Shown here: in pieces, positions 1 to 7,057 of the stretch
Numbering within the stretch: position 1 is the stretch's first letter
How the letters are laid out: every line of letters starts with the position of its first letter
Assembly (NCBI GenBank): GCA_913061425.1
Contig: CAJXUO010000073.1
Coordinates: 1-7,136 of the forward strand
DNA from: an uncultured Lutibacter sp.
Lineage (GTDB): Bacteria > Bacteroidota > Bacteroidia > Flavobacteriales > Flavobacteriaceae
DNA length: 7,136 bases
Reading direction: 5' to 3'
Notes under the pieces: generated by a model
Database searches by the model: none
What the model was told of the DNA's origin: nothing
Seen by the model: only the letters and a program-made list of their open reading frames with translations
Translations under genes and position numbers: made by a program

Positions 1-228
1 GTTTCTTTAATGATACGTTTGTTTGCTAATATTACTGCAGGACACGTTATTATATTAGCATTAATGTCATTAATATTTGTATTTAAATCTGTTGCAATAG
101 CACCAGTATCTGTAGCCTTCTCATTATTTATAACAGTAATTGAGATTATAGTTACAGCAATACAAGCATATATATTTACAATATTGTCAGCCCTTTATTT
201 TGGAATGGCAACAGAAGAAGAACATTAA
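1..228 (+). CDS. atpB: ATP synthase Fo subunit a, C-terminal part (5' end outside window)
   Basis: This is the last 75 codons of subunit a, the membrane stator protein that forms the two proton half-channels beside the c-ring. The frame is open from base 1, so the ATG at 10 is an internal Met, not the start. The conserved helix reads SLMIRLFANITAGH. Its Arg (codon 16-18) is the invariant essential arginine (E. coli aR210), Asn is at 28-30 and His at 43-45. The last helix has Glu at 142-144 and Gln at 163-165 in a segment matching E. coli HILIITLQAFIF. The protein ends in MATEEEH, close to E. coli MASEEH. The pair of E. coli positions 219/245 is therefore His/Glu here, the reverse of E. coli Glu/His, an arrangement common in other bacteria. 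It is the first visible gene of the atp operon and lies 21 nt before atpE. Identification is secure; only the N-terminal two thirds is missing. Confidence 0.96.
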   Translation, partial: VSLMIRLFANITAGHVIILALMSLIFVFKSVAIAPVSVAFSLFITVIEIIVTAIQAYIFTILSALYFGMATEEEH

Positions 229-459
<231 letters not shown>

Positions 460-466
460 AACATGT

Positions 467-501
467 AAATACAGGAATAACGGTTGGTTATTCCTGTATT
501 T
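467..501 (+). other. Hairpin in the atpE-atpF spacer (possible mRNA stability or partial termination element)
   Basis: Bases 467-481 and 487-501 are perfectly complementary over 15 bp and enclose a 5-nt loop (GGTTG, 482-486). The hairpin starts 7 nt after the atpE stop and ends 30 nt before the atpF start. The T run at its 3' foot is only four bases (499-502) and is followed by AAAATTTA, so it is a weaker intrinsic terminator candidate than the one after atpG. Position suggests a role in protecting or partly ending the atpB-atpE message, whose c product is needed in the greatest number. That role is inferred. Confidence 0.7.
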
Positions 502-531
502 TAAAATTTAAGTTATTAAAAAAATAAAGAA

Positions 532-1026
532 ATGGATTTAATTACACCTGACTTTGGATTAGTATTTTGGACAGCAATTACATTTTTAATTTTGTTGTTT
601 ATATTAAAGAAATTTGCTTGGAAACCAATTCTTGGAGCTGTTAGCGAAAGAGAAGAAGGAATCAAGAATGCATTAGCGTCTGCTGAAGAAGCTCGTAAAG
701 AAATGCAAAATTTAACAGCAGATAATGAGCGTATTTTAAAAGAGGCTCGTGCTGAACGTGATGCTATGATGAAAGATGCTCGTGAGATAAAAGAATCTAT
801 GCTTGCTGAAGCGAAAGAAGATGCAAAGGGAGAGGCTAGTAAAATTATAGCTTCTGCACAAGCAACAATAGAATCTGAAAAACAAGCAGCAATAAGTGAT
901 ATTAAAAAACAAGTTGCTGAGTTGTCAGTTGGAATTGCAGAAAAAGTTGTGAGAAAAGAATTGGCAAATGACGCTGATCAATCTCAACTTATCGAGCAAT
1001 TGTTAAAAGAAGTTACAATCAGCTAA
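532..1026 (+). CDS. atpF: ATP synthase Fo subunit b (peripheral stalk)
   Basis: The protein has 164 residues, the usual size for a single b subunit, and forms the outer stalk that holds alpha/beta still against rotor torque. There is one N-terminal membrane helix at about 9-26, followed by the conserved junction KKFAWKPI at 26-33. From about 37 to 140 it is a highly charged helical stretch rich in Ala, Glu, Lys and Arg with few helix breakers, as expected for the b-dimer coiled coil. The C-terminal region (about 125-164) should bind delta. No second b-like gene (b') is present, so a homodimer is likely. The start at 532 is preceded by an A-rich leader and the spacer hairpin. The gene ends 10 nt before atpH, so translation of the two may be linked. 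Confidence 0.96.
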   Translation: MDLITPDFGLVFWTAITFLILLFILKKFAWKPILGAVSEREEGIKNALASAEEARKEMQNLTADNERILKEARAERDAMMKDAREIKESMLAEAKEDAKGEASKIIASAQATIESEKQAAISDIKKQVAELSVGIAEKVVRKELANDADQSQLIEQLLKEVTIS

Positions 1027-1036
1027 AAAAATAGCA

Positions 1037-1573
1037 ATGAGTAATAATAGAGCAGCAATAAGATACGCAAAAGCAATTTTAGATTTTTCTAAAGAGCAAA
1101 ACAGCACTGACGAAACATATACAAATATGCAGTTGGTTGAAGCGACAATTTCTGAAAGTGTTGAGTTACAAACTGTCCTAAATAGTTCGATTATAAAACC
1201 TGACGTTAAGAGAAGCGCTTTATTAGCAATTTTTGATGGAAAAATTAATGCTGTTTCTAAAGGCTTAATTGATCTTTTAATCAGTAATAAAAGAATTTCT
1301 GATTTTGGCAATGTTGCTTCACAATTTGTGAAGATGTATGATGCTGAAAAAGGAAAACAAGTTGCTAAAGTAACCACTGCAATCGCATTAAATGACGAAT
1401 TAAAAACGCAGGTTTTAGCAAAAGTAAAAGAATTGACAGGAAAAGAAGCAATACTTGAAAGTATCGTAGATTCATCTATTTTAGGAGGATTTATTTTACG
1501 TGTTGGAGATATCCAATATGATGCAAGTATTTCAAATAAGTTAAATGTTATCAAAAGACAATTTAACTCTTAA
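1037..1573 (+). CDS. atpH: ATP synthase F1 subunit delta (OSCP family)
   Basis: The protein has 178 residues, typical of bacterial delta, which caps the alpha3beta3 head and ties it to the b stalk. The N-terminal helical domain opens with the usual NNRAAIRYAKAILDF segment (residues 3-17). The family signature lies near the C terminus: ILGGF at 148-152, Gly-Asp at 157-158 and Asp162 with a Ser after it, ending in VIKRQF. The start lies 10 nt after the atpF stop in an A-rich context, and the gap to atpA is 41 nt. A long open frame runs antisense through this gene, but the clear family match on the + strand makes it a composition artefact. Identification is secure although delta is the least conserved F1 subunit. 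Confidence 0.95.
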   Translation: MSNNRAAIRYAKAILDFSKEQNSTDETYTNMQLVEATISESVELQTVLNSSIIKPDVKRSALLAIFDGKINAVSKGLIDLLISNKRISDFGNVASQFVKMYDAEKGKQVAKVTTAIALNDELKTQVLAKVKELTGKEAILESIVDSSILGGFILRVGDIQYDASISNKLNVIKRQFNS

Positions 1574-1614
1574 AAAAATTAGTACGAAGAATTTAGTTTA
1601 TAAAAATAAATAAA

Positions 1615-3192
1615 ATGGCATCAATAAAACCAGCTGAAGTATCAGCAATTTTAAAGCAACAATTATCAGGGTTTGACGGAAGTGCATCACTTGATGAAGT
1701 AGGAACAGTATTACAAGTAGGTGATGGTATCGCTCGTGTTTATGGTCTTGCTAATGTTCAATATGGTGAACTAGTACAATTCGACAGCGGATTGGAAGGT
1801 ATTGTATTGAATTTAGAAGAAGATAACGTAGGAGTTGTATTATTAGGCCCTTCAGTTGGAGTCTATGAAGGAGCAACTGTTAAACGTACTGAACGTATTG
1901 CATCTTTGAATGTAGGTGAAGGAATTGTTGGACGTGTTGTGAATACTTTAGGAACTCCTATTGATGGAAAAGGACCTATTGCAGGAGAAACATTTGAAAT
2001 GCCGTTGGAACGTAAAGCTCCTGGAGTTATTTACCGTGAGCCAGTTACTGAGCCAATGCAAACAGGAATTAAAGCAATTGATGCTATGATTCCAGTTGGT
2101 AGAGGACAACGTGAGTTGATTATTGGTGACCGTCAAACAGGAAAATCTACAGTTGCCATTGATACTATTATCAATCAAAAAGAATTTTACGATGCTGGAG
2201 AACCAGTATATTGTATATATGTTGCAATAGGACAAAAAGCATCTACGGTTGCTGGAATTGTTGCATTATTTGAAGAAAAAGGAGCATTAGCATACACAAC
2301 TATTGTTGCAGCTAACGCATCTGATCCTGCAGCAATGCAGGTATACGCACCAATGGCTGGAGCAGCAGTTGGAGAGTATTTTAGAGATACTGGTAGACCA
2401 GCTTTAATTGTTTTTGATGATTTATCAAAACAAGCAGTTGCATACCGTGAAATATCTTTATTATTAAGAAGACCTCCAGGACGTGAGGCATATCCAGGAG
2501 ATGTATTTTATCTTCACTCTCGTTTATTAGAACGTTCTGCAAAGATAATTAATGATGATAAGATTGCTTCTGAAATGAATGATGTACCTGATTCATTAAG
2601 AGGAAAAATTAAAGGAGGAGGATCATTAACTGCATTGCCAATTATTGAAACGCAAGCAGGAGATGTATCAGCATATATTCCAACAAACGTAATTTCGATT
2701 ACTGATGGTCAAATTTTCTTAGATGGAGATCTATTTAACTCAGGTGTACGTCCAGCAATTAACGTAGGTATTTCTGTATCTCGTGTTGGTGGTAACGCTC
2801 AGATTAAATCTATGAAAAAAGTTTCTGGAACATTAAAACTAGATCAAGCACAGTACCGTGAATTAGAAGCGTTTGCTAAGTTTGGATCTGATTTAGATGC
2901 TGCAACTATGAATGTTATTTCTAAAGGACAACGTAATGTTGAAATTTTGAAACAAGGACAAGCAAGTCCATTAAGTGTAGAAGATCAAACGGCAATTATT
3001 TATGCTGGTTCTAAAAACTTATTGAAAGATGTGCCTGTAAATAAAGTAAAAGAATTTGAAGTAAATTATTTAGAGTATTTAAATGCTAAGCATAGAGATA
3101 CTTTAGATACGCTTAAATCAGGAAAATTAACTGAAGAAGTTATTGATGTATTGACAAATGCTGCTAAAGAAATTTCAGCTCAATACGTATAA
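1615..3192 (+). CDS. atpA: ATP synthase F1 subunit alpha
   Basis: The protein has 525 residues, slightly longer than the 513 of E. coli. It forms the non-catalytic nucleotide-binding partner in the alpha3beta3 hexamer. The N-terminal beta-barrel domain covers about 25-95. The P-loop GDRQTGKS is at 171-178, the Walker B strand LIVFDD at 264-269, and the alpha/beta signature from Pro380 to Ser389 is followed by Arg390. By family knowledge Arg390 is the arginine finger that reaches the catalytic site of the neighbouring beta. A loop at about 311-337 with an acidic/basic stretch and a triple Gly is longer than in Bacillus-type alpha and comparable to E. coli. The start codon 1615 follows an A-rich leader. 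The stop is followed at once by the heptamer array before atpG. Nothing in the active residues looks altered. Confidence 0.98.
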   Translation: MASIKPAEVSAILKQQLSGFDGSASLDEVGTVLQVGDGIARVYGLANVQYGELVQFDSGLEGIVLNLEEDNVGVVLLGPSVGVYEGATVKRTERIASLNVGEGIVGRVVNTLGTPIDGKGPIAGETFEMPLERKAPGVIYREPVTEPMQTGIKAIDAMIPVGRGQRELIIGDRQTGKSTVAIDTIINQKEFYDAGEPVYCIYVAIGQKASTVAGIVALFEEKGALAYTTIVAANASDPAAMQVYAPMAGAAVGEYFRDTGRPALIVFDDLSKQAVAYREISLLLRRPPGREAYPGDVFYLHSRLLERSAKIINDDKIASEMNDVPDSLRGKIKGGGSLTALPIIETQAGDVSAYIPTNVISITDGQIFLDGDLFNSGVRPAINVGISVSRVGGNAQIKSMKKVSGTLKLDQAQYRELEAFAKFGSDLDAATMNVISKGQRNVEILKQGQASPLSVEDQTAIIYAGSKNLLKDVPVNKVKEFEVNYLEYLNAKHRDTLDTLKSGKLTEEVIDVLTNAAKEISAQYV

Positions 3193-3193
3193 C

Positions 3194-3263
3194 AATTTTG
3201 AATTTTGAGTGTTGAATTTTGAATTAAAAACTCACAACTTAACATTCACAACTCATAACTTTA
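3194..3263 (+). repeat. Array of ten degenerate 7-bp units in two opposed halves (atpA-atpG spacer)
   Basis: The 75-nt spacer is almost wholly made of heptamers in one phase. Units 3194-3200, 3201-3207 and 3215-3221 are exactly AATTTTG; 3208-3214 is a variant (AGTGTTG) and 3222-3228 (AATTAAA) is the junction. Units from 3229 on are AACTCAC, AACTTAA, CATTCAC, AACTCAT and AACTTTA. Read on opposite strands, both halves fit one loose consensus, YTCAMAA, so this is an inverted pair of heptamer runs. Folding 3194-3225 back on the second half gives about 23 of 32 Watson-Crick pairs by hand count, a long but weak stem. Its function is unknown. Confidence 0.75.
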
Positions 3264-3267
3264 AAGT

Positions 3268-4128
3268 ATGGCAAATTTAAAAGAAATACGTAACAGAATT
3301 ACATCTATCGGCTCAACGATGCAGATTACTAGTGCCATGAAAATGGTATCAGCTGCTAAATTGAAAAAAGCCCAAGATGCAATTACTCAAATGCGTCCTT
3401 ATGCAGAAAAGTTAACTAAACTTTTACAAAGTTTAAGTGCGACTCTTGATGCAAGCGCTGGAGGAGCCTATTCTGAAGAACGTGAAGTTTCAAAAGTATT
3501 GATTGTTGCAATTACTTCTAATAGAGGTTTGTGTGGTGGATTTAATTCATCAATAACAAAAGGAACTTTAAAAAATATTGCAGAGAATTATTCTGATAAG
3601 GAAGTTGAAATTCTTGCAATAGGAAAAAAAGGTGGAGATTTATTAGGGAAGCAATTCAATGTAATTGAAACTAATAATGAGATTTTTGATGATTTAACTT
3701 TTGATAATGTTGCTGATATCGCTCAAAAAGTGATGGATTTATATCTTGATGGAGCATATGACAAAGTAGAGTTAGTATACAATCAGTTTAAAAATGCTGC
3801 AACTCAGATTACTCAAGTTGAACAGTTTTTACCGATTCAGAATACTGAAGGAGCTACAAATTCAAACGTAGATTATATTTTTGAACCTTCAAAAGAAGAG
3901 ATTGTTTTACAATTGATTCCAAAATCATTAAAGACTCAATTATACAAAGCAATAAGAGATTCTTTTGCTTCTGAGCACGGCGCGCGTATGACAGCAATGC
4001 ATAAAGCAACCGATAATGCGAATGAGTTAAGAAACGATTTGTTATTAACGTATAATAAAGCACGTCAAGCAGCAATTACTAACGAAATCTTAGAGATTGT
4101 TGGTGGAGCAGAAGCTTTGAAAAACTAA
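3268..4128 (+). CDS. atpG: ATP synthase F1 subunit gamma (central shaft)
   Basis: The protein has 286 residues, the normal length for bacterial gamma, the asymmetric shaft that couples c-ring rotation to conformational change in beta. The N-terminal helix has the conserved TSAMKMVSAAKLKKAQ at 21-36. The Rossmann-like middle part carries RGLCGGFN at 86-93. The C-terminal helix includes EHGARMTAMHKATDNA and ends with ITNEILEIVGGAEAL (270-284), the family signature. The two end helices form the coiled coil inside alpha3beta3. No regulatory insertion of the chloroplast type is seen. It is the last gene of the operon here: a strong terminator follows 24 nt after the stop and no atpD/atpC genes come next. 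Its leader is formed by the heptamer array, with no Shine-Dalgarno sequence. Confidence 0.97.
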   Translation: MANLKEIRNRITSIGSTMQITSAMKMVSAAKLKKAQDAITQMRPYAEKLTKLLQSLSATLDASAGGAYSEEREVSKVLIVAITSNRGLCGGFNSSITKGTLKNIAENYSDKEVEILAIGKKGGDLLGKQFNVIETNNEIFDDLTFDNVADIAQKVMDLYLDGAYDKVELVYNQFKNAATQITQVEQFLPIQNTEGATNSNVDYIFEPSKEEIVLQLIPKSLKTQLYKAIRDSFASEHGARMTAMHKATDNANELRNDLLLTYNKARQAAITNEILEIVGGAEALKN

Positions 4129-4152
4129 GCTATATTTTTCAATAAATTATAT

Positions 4153-4185
4153 AAAAAAACCTCTTCAATTTTGAAGAGGTTTTTT
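4153..4185. terminator. Bidirectional intrinsic terminator shared by atpG and hflX
   Basis: Bases 4160-4168 (CCTCTTCAA) pair perfectly with 4171-4179 (TTGAAGAGG). The stem is flanked by seven A (4153-4159) on the left and six T (4180-4185) on the right, so it works as stem plus U-tract on either strand. It ends the atp operon on + and lies 3 nt beyond the hflX stop codon on -. The convergent layout makes a shared terminator the simplest reading. Confidence 0.93.
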
Positions 4186-4188
4186 GCT

Positions 4189-5409
4189 TTATTTAACATT
4201 TCCTTCGTCATCATATTCATAATATAAATAGTCATTGTAAGGGAATCGTTCCATATGAATTTTCTTTACCTCTTCAAATACGTCTTCTTTAAACTTATCC
4301 ATATTCTCTTTTTCGATTGCCGAAATAAATAAACATTTTTCATTTAACTCATTCATCCATGTATTTCTCCACTCATCTAAAGTATAATGCTCTTTGGTCT
4401 TTTCTGTAACCAAATCATCTTCATCAATAGTTTTATTAGTATACGCATCAATCTTATTAAAAACAAGAATAGAAGGCTTGTCTGCGCTTCCAATCTCATC
4501 TAATATTTTATTTACCGACGCAATATGATCTTCGAAGTTTGGATGAGAAATATCAACAATATGAAGTAATAAGTCTGCTTCACGAACTTCATCTAAAGTA
4601 GACTTAAATGATTCTACCAATTGAGTAGGTAGTTTTCTTATAAACCCAACAGTGTCTGTCAATAAAAAAGGAACATTCTTCATTACCACTTTTCTAACAG
4701 TTGTGTCTAAGGTTGCAAATAATTTATTTTCAGCAAAAACATCACTCTTGCTTACCACATTCATTAATGTAGATTTCCCAACATTTGTATAACCAACTAA
4801 AGCAACTCGCACCATCTTGCCACGATTTTTTCGTTGGATAGCCATTTGCTTATCTATTGTTTCTAATTTCTTTTTTAGCAAAAATATTTTGTCACGTACG
4901 ATACGCCTATCTGTTTCGATTTCTGTTTCTCCAGGACCACGCATTCCAATACCACCTTTTTGTCTGCTTAAATGCGTCCATAAACGAGTTAAACGAGGTA
5001 AAAGATATTGACATTGTGCTAATTCAACTTGCGTTCTCGCGTATGACGTTTGTGCTCTTTGAGCAAAAATGTCTAGTATTAAGTTTGTTCTATCTAAAAT
5101 TTTACACTCTAAAACCTTTTCAATATTTCTTAATTGGCCAGGAGAAAGTTCGTCATCAAAAATTGCCGTGCCAATATTATGTTGTTCTACATATACACGG
5201 ATCTCGTCTAATTTTCCAACGCCAATAAATGTTTTAGGGTTTGGTTTTTCTAATTTTTGAGTAAAACGTTTTACAGAAACTCCTCCAGCAGTTAATGTTA
5301 AAAACTCCAATTCATCTAAATATTCTTTGGTTTTTTCTTCATTTTGCTGCTGAGAAACTACCGCAATCAATACAGTTTTTTCTGAGGTTACTTTTTTCTC
5401 TTCAATCAT
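4189..5409 (-). CDS. hflX: Ribosome-associated GTPase HflX
   Basis: The protein has 406 residues. HflX is a TRAFAC GTPase that binds the 50S subunit and, in studied bacteria, splits stalled or stress-damaged 70S ribosomes. The N-terminal HflX domain (about 10-150) leads into the family loop with Gly152, Gly153, Gly155, Arg157, Gly158, Pro159, Gly160 and Glu161, then a helical linker (165-195). The G domain shows G1 GYTNVGKST (206-214), G2 around FATLDTT (231-237), G3 DTVG (252-255), G4 NKID (318-321) and G5 SAI (363-365), all intact. The frame stays open back to an ATG at 5505. I chose the Met at 5409 because family-like sequence begins there and a promoter box ends 4 nt before it; the 32 extra residues look non-coding. 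The next internal Met is residue 156, so no later ATG start is possible. It is a single-gene unit between two terminators. Confidence 0.93.
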   Translation of the reverse strand: MIEEKKVTSEKTVLIAVVSQQQNEEKTKEYLDELEFLTLTAGGVSVKRFTQKLEKPNPKTFIGVGKLDEIRVYVEQHNIGTAIFDDELSPGQLRNIEKVLECKILDRTNLILDIFAQRAQTSYARTQVELAQCQYLLPRLTRLWTHLSRQKGGIGMRGPGETEIETDRRIVRDKIFLLKKKLETIDKQMAIQRKNRGKMVRVALVGYTNVGKSTLMNVVSKSDVFAENKLFATLDTTVRKVVMKNVPFLLTDTVGFIRKLPTQLVESFKSTLDEVREADLLLHIVDISHPNFEDHIASVNKILDEIGSADKPSILVFNKIDAYTNKTIDEDDLVTEKTKEHYTLDEWRNTWMNELNEKCLFISAIEKENMDKFKEDVFEEVKKIHMERFPYNDYLYYEYDDEGNVK

Positions 5410-5413
5410 AGTA

Positions 5414-5421
5414 CAAAGGTA
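5414..5421 (-). promoter_or_regulatory. Bacteroidota-type -7 promoter box for hflX
   Basis: On the - strand these bases read TACCTTTG, a full match to the TAnnTTTG -7 element known for the Bacteroidota primary sigma factor. The box ends 4 nt before the chosen hflX ATG, so transcription would begin at or within a few bases of the start codon. A possible -33 TTG at 5448-5450 lies 26 nt upstream, longer than the usual spacing of about 20, so that part is weak. Confidence 0.6.
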
Positions 5422-5433
5422 CGGAAAAGACTG

Positions 5434-5465
5434 ATGAGAAAAAGATTCAAATGAGAAAGGTTCAA
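5434..5465 (-). repeat. Imperfect direct repeat just upstream of the hflX promoter
   Basis: Two adjoining units, 5434-5450 and 5451-5465, share ATGAGAAA followed by an A/G-rich stretch and TTCAA (+ strand reading), differing by a 2-nt length change and one substitution. On the hflX strand each reads TTGAA, a CTTT core, then CTCAT. The units cover the region upstream of the -7 box, where an operator or activator site would lie. They could equally be a chance duplication. Confidence 0.45.
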
Positions 5466-5559
5466 GGGGAAGTCTTTTAGAACTTATATCCGCCGTTGGT
5501 ATCAAGGTAAATTTTACAATCTACTTTTCTGCACCTTCTTTTCTAGAGAAGAGTTAAAT

Positions 5560-5594
5560 AAAAAAGCCTCGAACTATTAATTCGAGGCTTTTTT
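5560..5594 (-). terminator. Intrinsic terminator of the DUF5689-type lipoprotein unit
   Basis: Bases 5566-5573 (GCCTCGAA) pair perfectly with 5581-5588 (TTCGAGGC) around a 7-nt loop. Six A at 5560-5565 face six T at 5589-5594, which extends the stem and gives a U-tract on the - strand transcript. It begins 19 nt after the stop codon at 5614 and separates that unit from hflX. It is symmetric and could also stop + strand transcripts, but no + strand gene ends here. Confidence 0.9.
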
Positions 5595-5613
5595 AGTTTA
5601 ATAGCATCTATTT

Positions 5614-7023
5614 CTATAGAGTAGAAATTTGAATATTATCAATATCTAGAGTCATGTTTTGGTTACTGTTATCACTACCGCTGTATCTAAAAGCGATATA
5701 TCCTGTACCAGAATATCCAGAAAGATCTATTTGTCCTGAATCGGTAAATGTAAACCAACCACCATAATCTACAATATAACTAACATCAAATGATAATTCT
5801 ATCCAAGTAGCAGTTAAAATACCTGCTTCGGTACCATCAAAATCTGTTGAAATCATAACAGATAAAGGGTCATGTCCAGAATCTGGATAAGCGTGTTGAG
5901 TTTGAAAAGATAGTACTTCTCCTTCTTGTGAATCCAAGTCCATTGAAGGTGAAATTAACCATCCAATATTTGACGATTCATTAGTTCCATAAGCAGAAAA
6001 ACGAGCATATCCATTTCCTTGATACACATCTTCAGCCCACAATTCAGTACCTTCTTCAGCATAGTTTAGCCAACCTTCAGTATTTAATACTGTATTATCA
6101 GTACCATCATCAAAAGATTCTACAAAAACAGGGTCACATCTACTAGAATCTGTGAAGTCTAAATCTGTTGGAGTATTAATAACAAGTACTAAAAAATCTG
6201 CACGGTAATCTTTCATTAACACTGTATTCATATACCCTCTTTGTTCAGGTATATCATATGATTTAAAGTCAGCAAAAGTACTTGTTTGCAATACTGCAAC
6301 AGATCCATCAGCACAACTTACTAAGTTTCTAAAACCATCAAATGAATCGCTTGCTTCTCCAGCAAATGTTTTTCCTAATTCGCTTACATTAAATTGCATA
6401 TCGCTTAATTGAATAAATGTATTGATATGATCTTGTGTTAAATCTGATATCATAACAGGAGTCGGAACTATTGTAGCAGATTCGGTAGATCTTAAAATAC
6501 TGTTTAAATAAGAAAACTGTGAGATTTCATCTAAACCAAATCCACCTTGATCATCTCCAACAATATATCTTCCAGGAAGAGACAAATCAGAAGGGTCATT
6601 ATCATCACCATCTTCATAAGAAACACTTAATCCTGCCATTTTAACGTATACTTTTCTTCCTACTTCAAAAGTCTCGAATAAAGAAGATTTATCTATTAAA
6701 ATTTCAATTCCATGTGTTGGATTGCTTGGACTATCTTGTACAACTATTGATTCAAAATAGTTTCCTCCCAAATCACTAGAGACAACATAACCTTCAAAAA
6801 CAACACTAGAATCATCATCATAGGTCATTTTATTTTCATTATTTGAAGCGAAATGTTGATCCATCGCGCTTTTAACTGCTTGTATACTTGAATTAACAGT
6901 TACGTCTGGTTCAACTTGAGTTGCAGTAGGAGGAACATCATATTCGTCTCCATTCACACATGATACTACTGTTAGAGTAAGTATCAAAAATGCTGTTATT
7001 TGTAAAAATTTAATTGCTTTCAT
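5614..7023 (-). CDS. DUF5689-like lipoprotein with C-terminal choice-of-anchor-J-like domain
   Basis: The protein has 469 residues and unknown function. The N terminus is a lipoprotein signal: MKAIK, a hydrophobic core (about 6-20), then the lipobox VVSC with Cys22 as the lipid-modified residue. Residues after the Cys are VNGDEYD, acidic at +5, +6 and +8, which resembles the surface-export signal of Bacteroidota lipoproteins. Residues about 45-290 look like a DUF5689 region, including FEGYVVSSDLGGNYF (76-90) and VGRKVYVKMAGL (121-132), a beta-rich OB-like pattern. Residues about 299-469 (FVESFDDG to DIDNIQI) look like the jelly-roll-type choice-of-anchor J domain often found in secreted Bacteroidota proteins. 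There is no sorting domain at the C terminus, consistent with lipid anchoring. Cys237 and Cys296 are the only other cysteines and could form a disulfide. The gene starts 34 nt after a probable TonB-dependent receptor gene, so both are likely co-transcribed. Domain names come from pattern memory, not a search. Confidence 0.8.
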   Translation of the reverse strand: MKAIKFLQITAFLILTLTVVSCVNGDEYDVPPTATQVEPDVTVNSSIQAVKSAMDQHFASNNENKMTYDDDSSVVFEGYVVSSDLGGNYFESIVVQDSPSNPTHGIEILIDKSSLFETFEVGRKVYVKMAGLSVSYEDGDDNDPSDLSLPGRYIVGDDQGGFGLDEISQFSYLNSILRSTESATIVPTPVMISDLTQDHINTFIQLSDMQFNVSELGKTFAGEASDSFDGFRNLVSCADGSVAVLQTSTFADFKSYDIPEQRGYMNTVLMKDYRADFLVLVINTPTDLDFTDSSRCDPVFVESFDDGTDNTVLNTEGWLNYAEEGTELWAEDVYQGNGYARFSAYGTNESSNIGWLISPSMDLDSQEGEVLSFQTQHAYPDSGHDPLSVMISTDFDGTEAGILTATWIELSFDVSYIVDYGGWFTFTDSGQIDLSGYSGTGYIAFRYSGSDNSNQNMTLDIDNIQISTL

Positions 7024-7057
7024 TATATCTTTTTTTAGTCTTTATATTATCTTTTTA

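Noticed and set aside
10..228. Small 72-codon membrane protein starting at the ATG at position 10
   Set aside because: The frame is open to the window edge, and the residues around the ATG are the conserved essential-arginine helix of subunit a, so this is the end of atpB.
467..502. atpE-atpF hairpin as a full terminator ending the operon
   Set aside because: Only four T follow the stem, there is no promoter box before atpF, and the essential downstream genes continue in the same direction, so full termination is unlikely.
1003..1554. Open frame of 183 codons antisense to atpH
   Set aside because: It covers atpH almost exactly, and atpH is a clear delta subunit on the + strand. The antisense protein is a low-complexity mix of Ser, Leu, Ile and Phe with no recognisable family; AT-rich reverse frames readily stay open.
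1948..2235. Antisense frame of 95 codons within atpA
   Set aside because: It lies opposite the most conserved part of alpha, around the P-loop; its Ser/Asn/Cys-rich composition is what reversed alpha codons give.
3194..3263. Heptamer array as a CRISPR or a transposon end
   Set aside because: Units are 7 bp with no spacers, and there is no transposase, target duplication or terminal repeat of insertion-sequence type nearby.
3854..4075. Antisense frame of 73 codons within atpG
   Set aside because: Shadow of the gamma C-terminal coding region with no independent support.
4817..5260. Overlapping + strand open frames (63 to 123 codons) inside hflX
   Set aside because: They are antisense to the conserved HflX domain and GTPase regions, have no family match and no promoter or leader.
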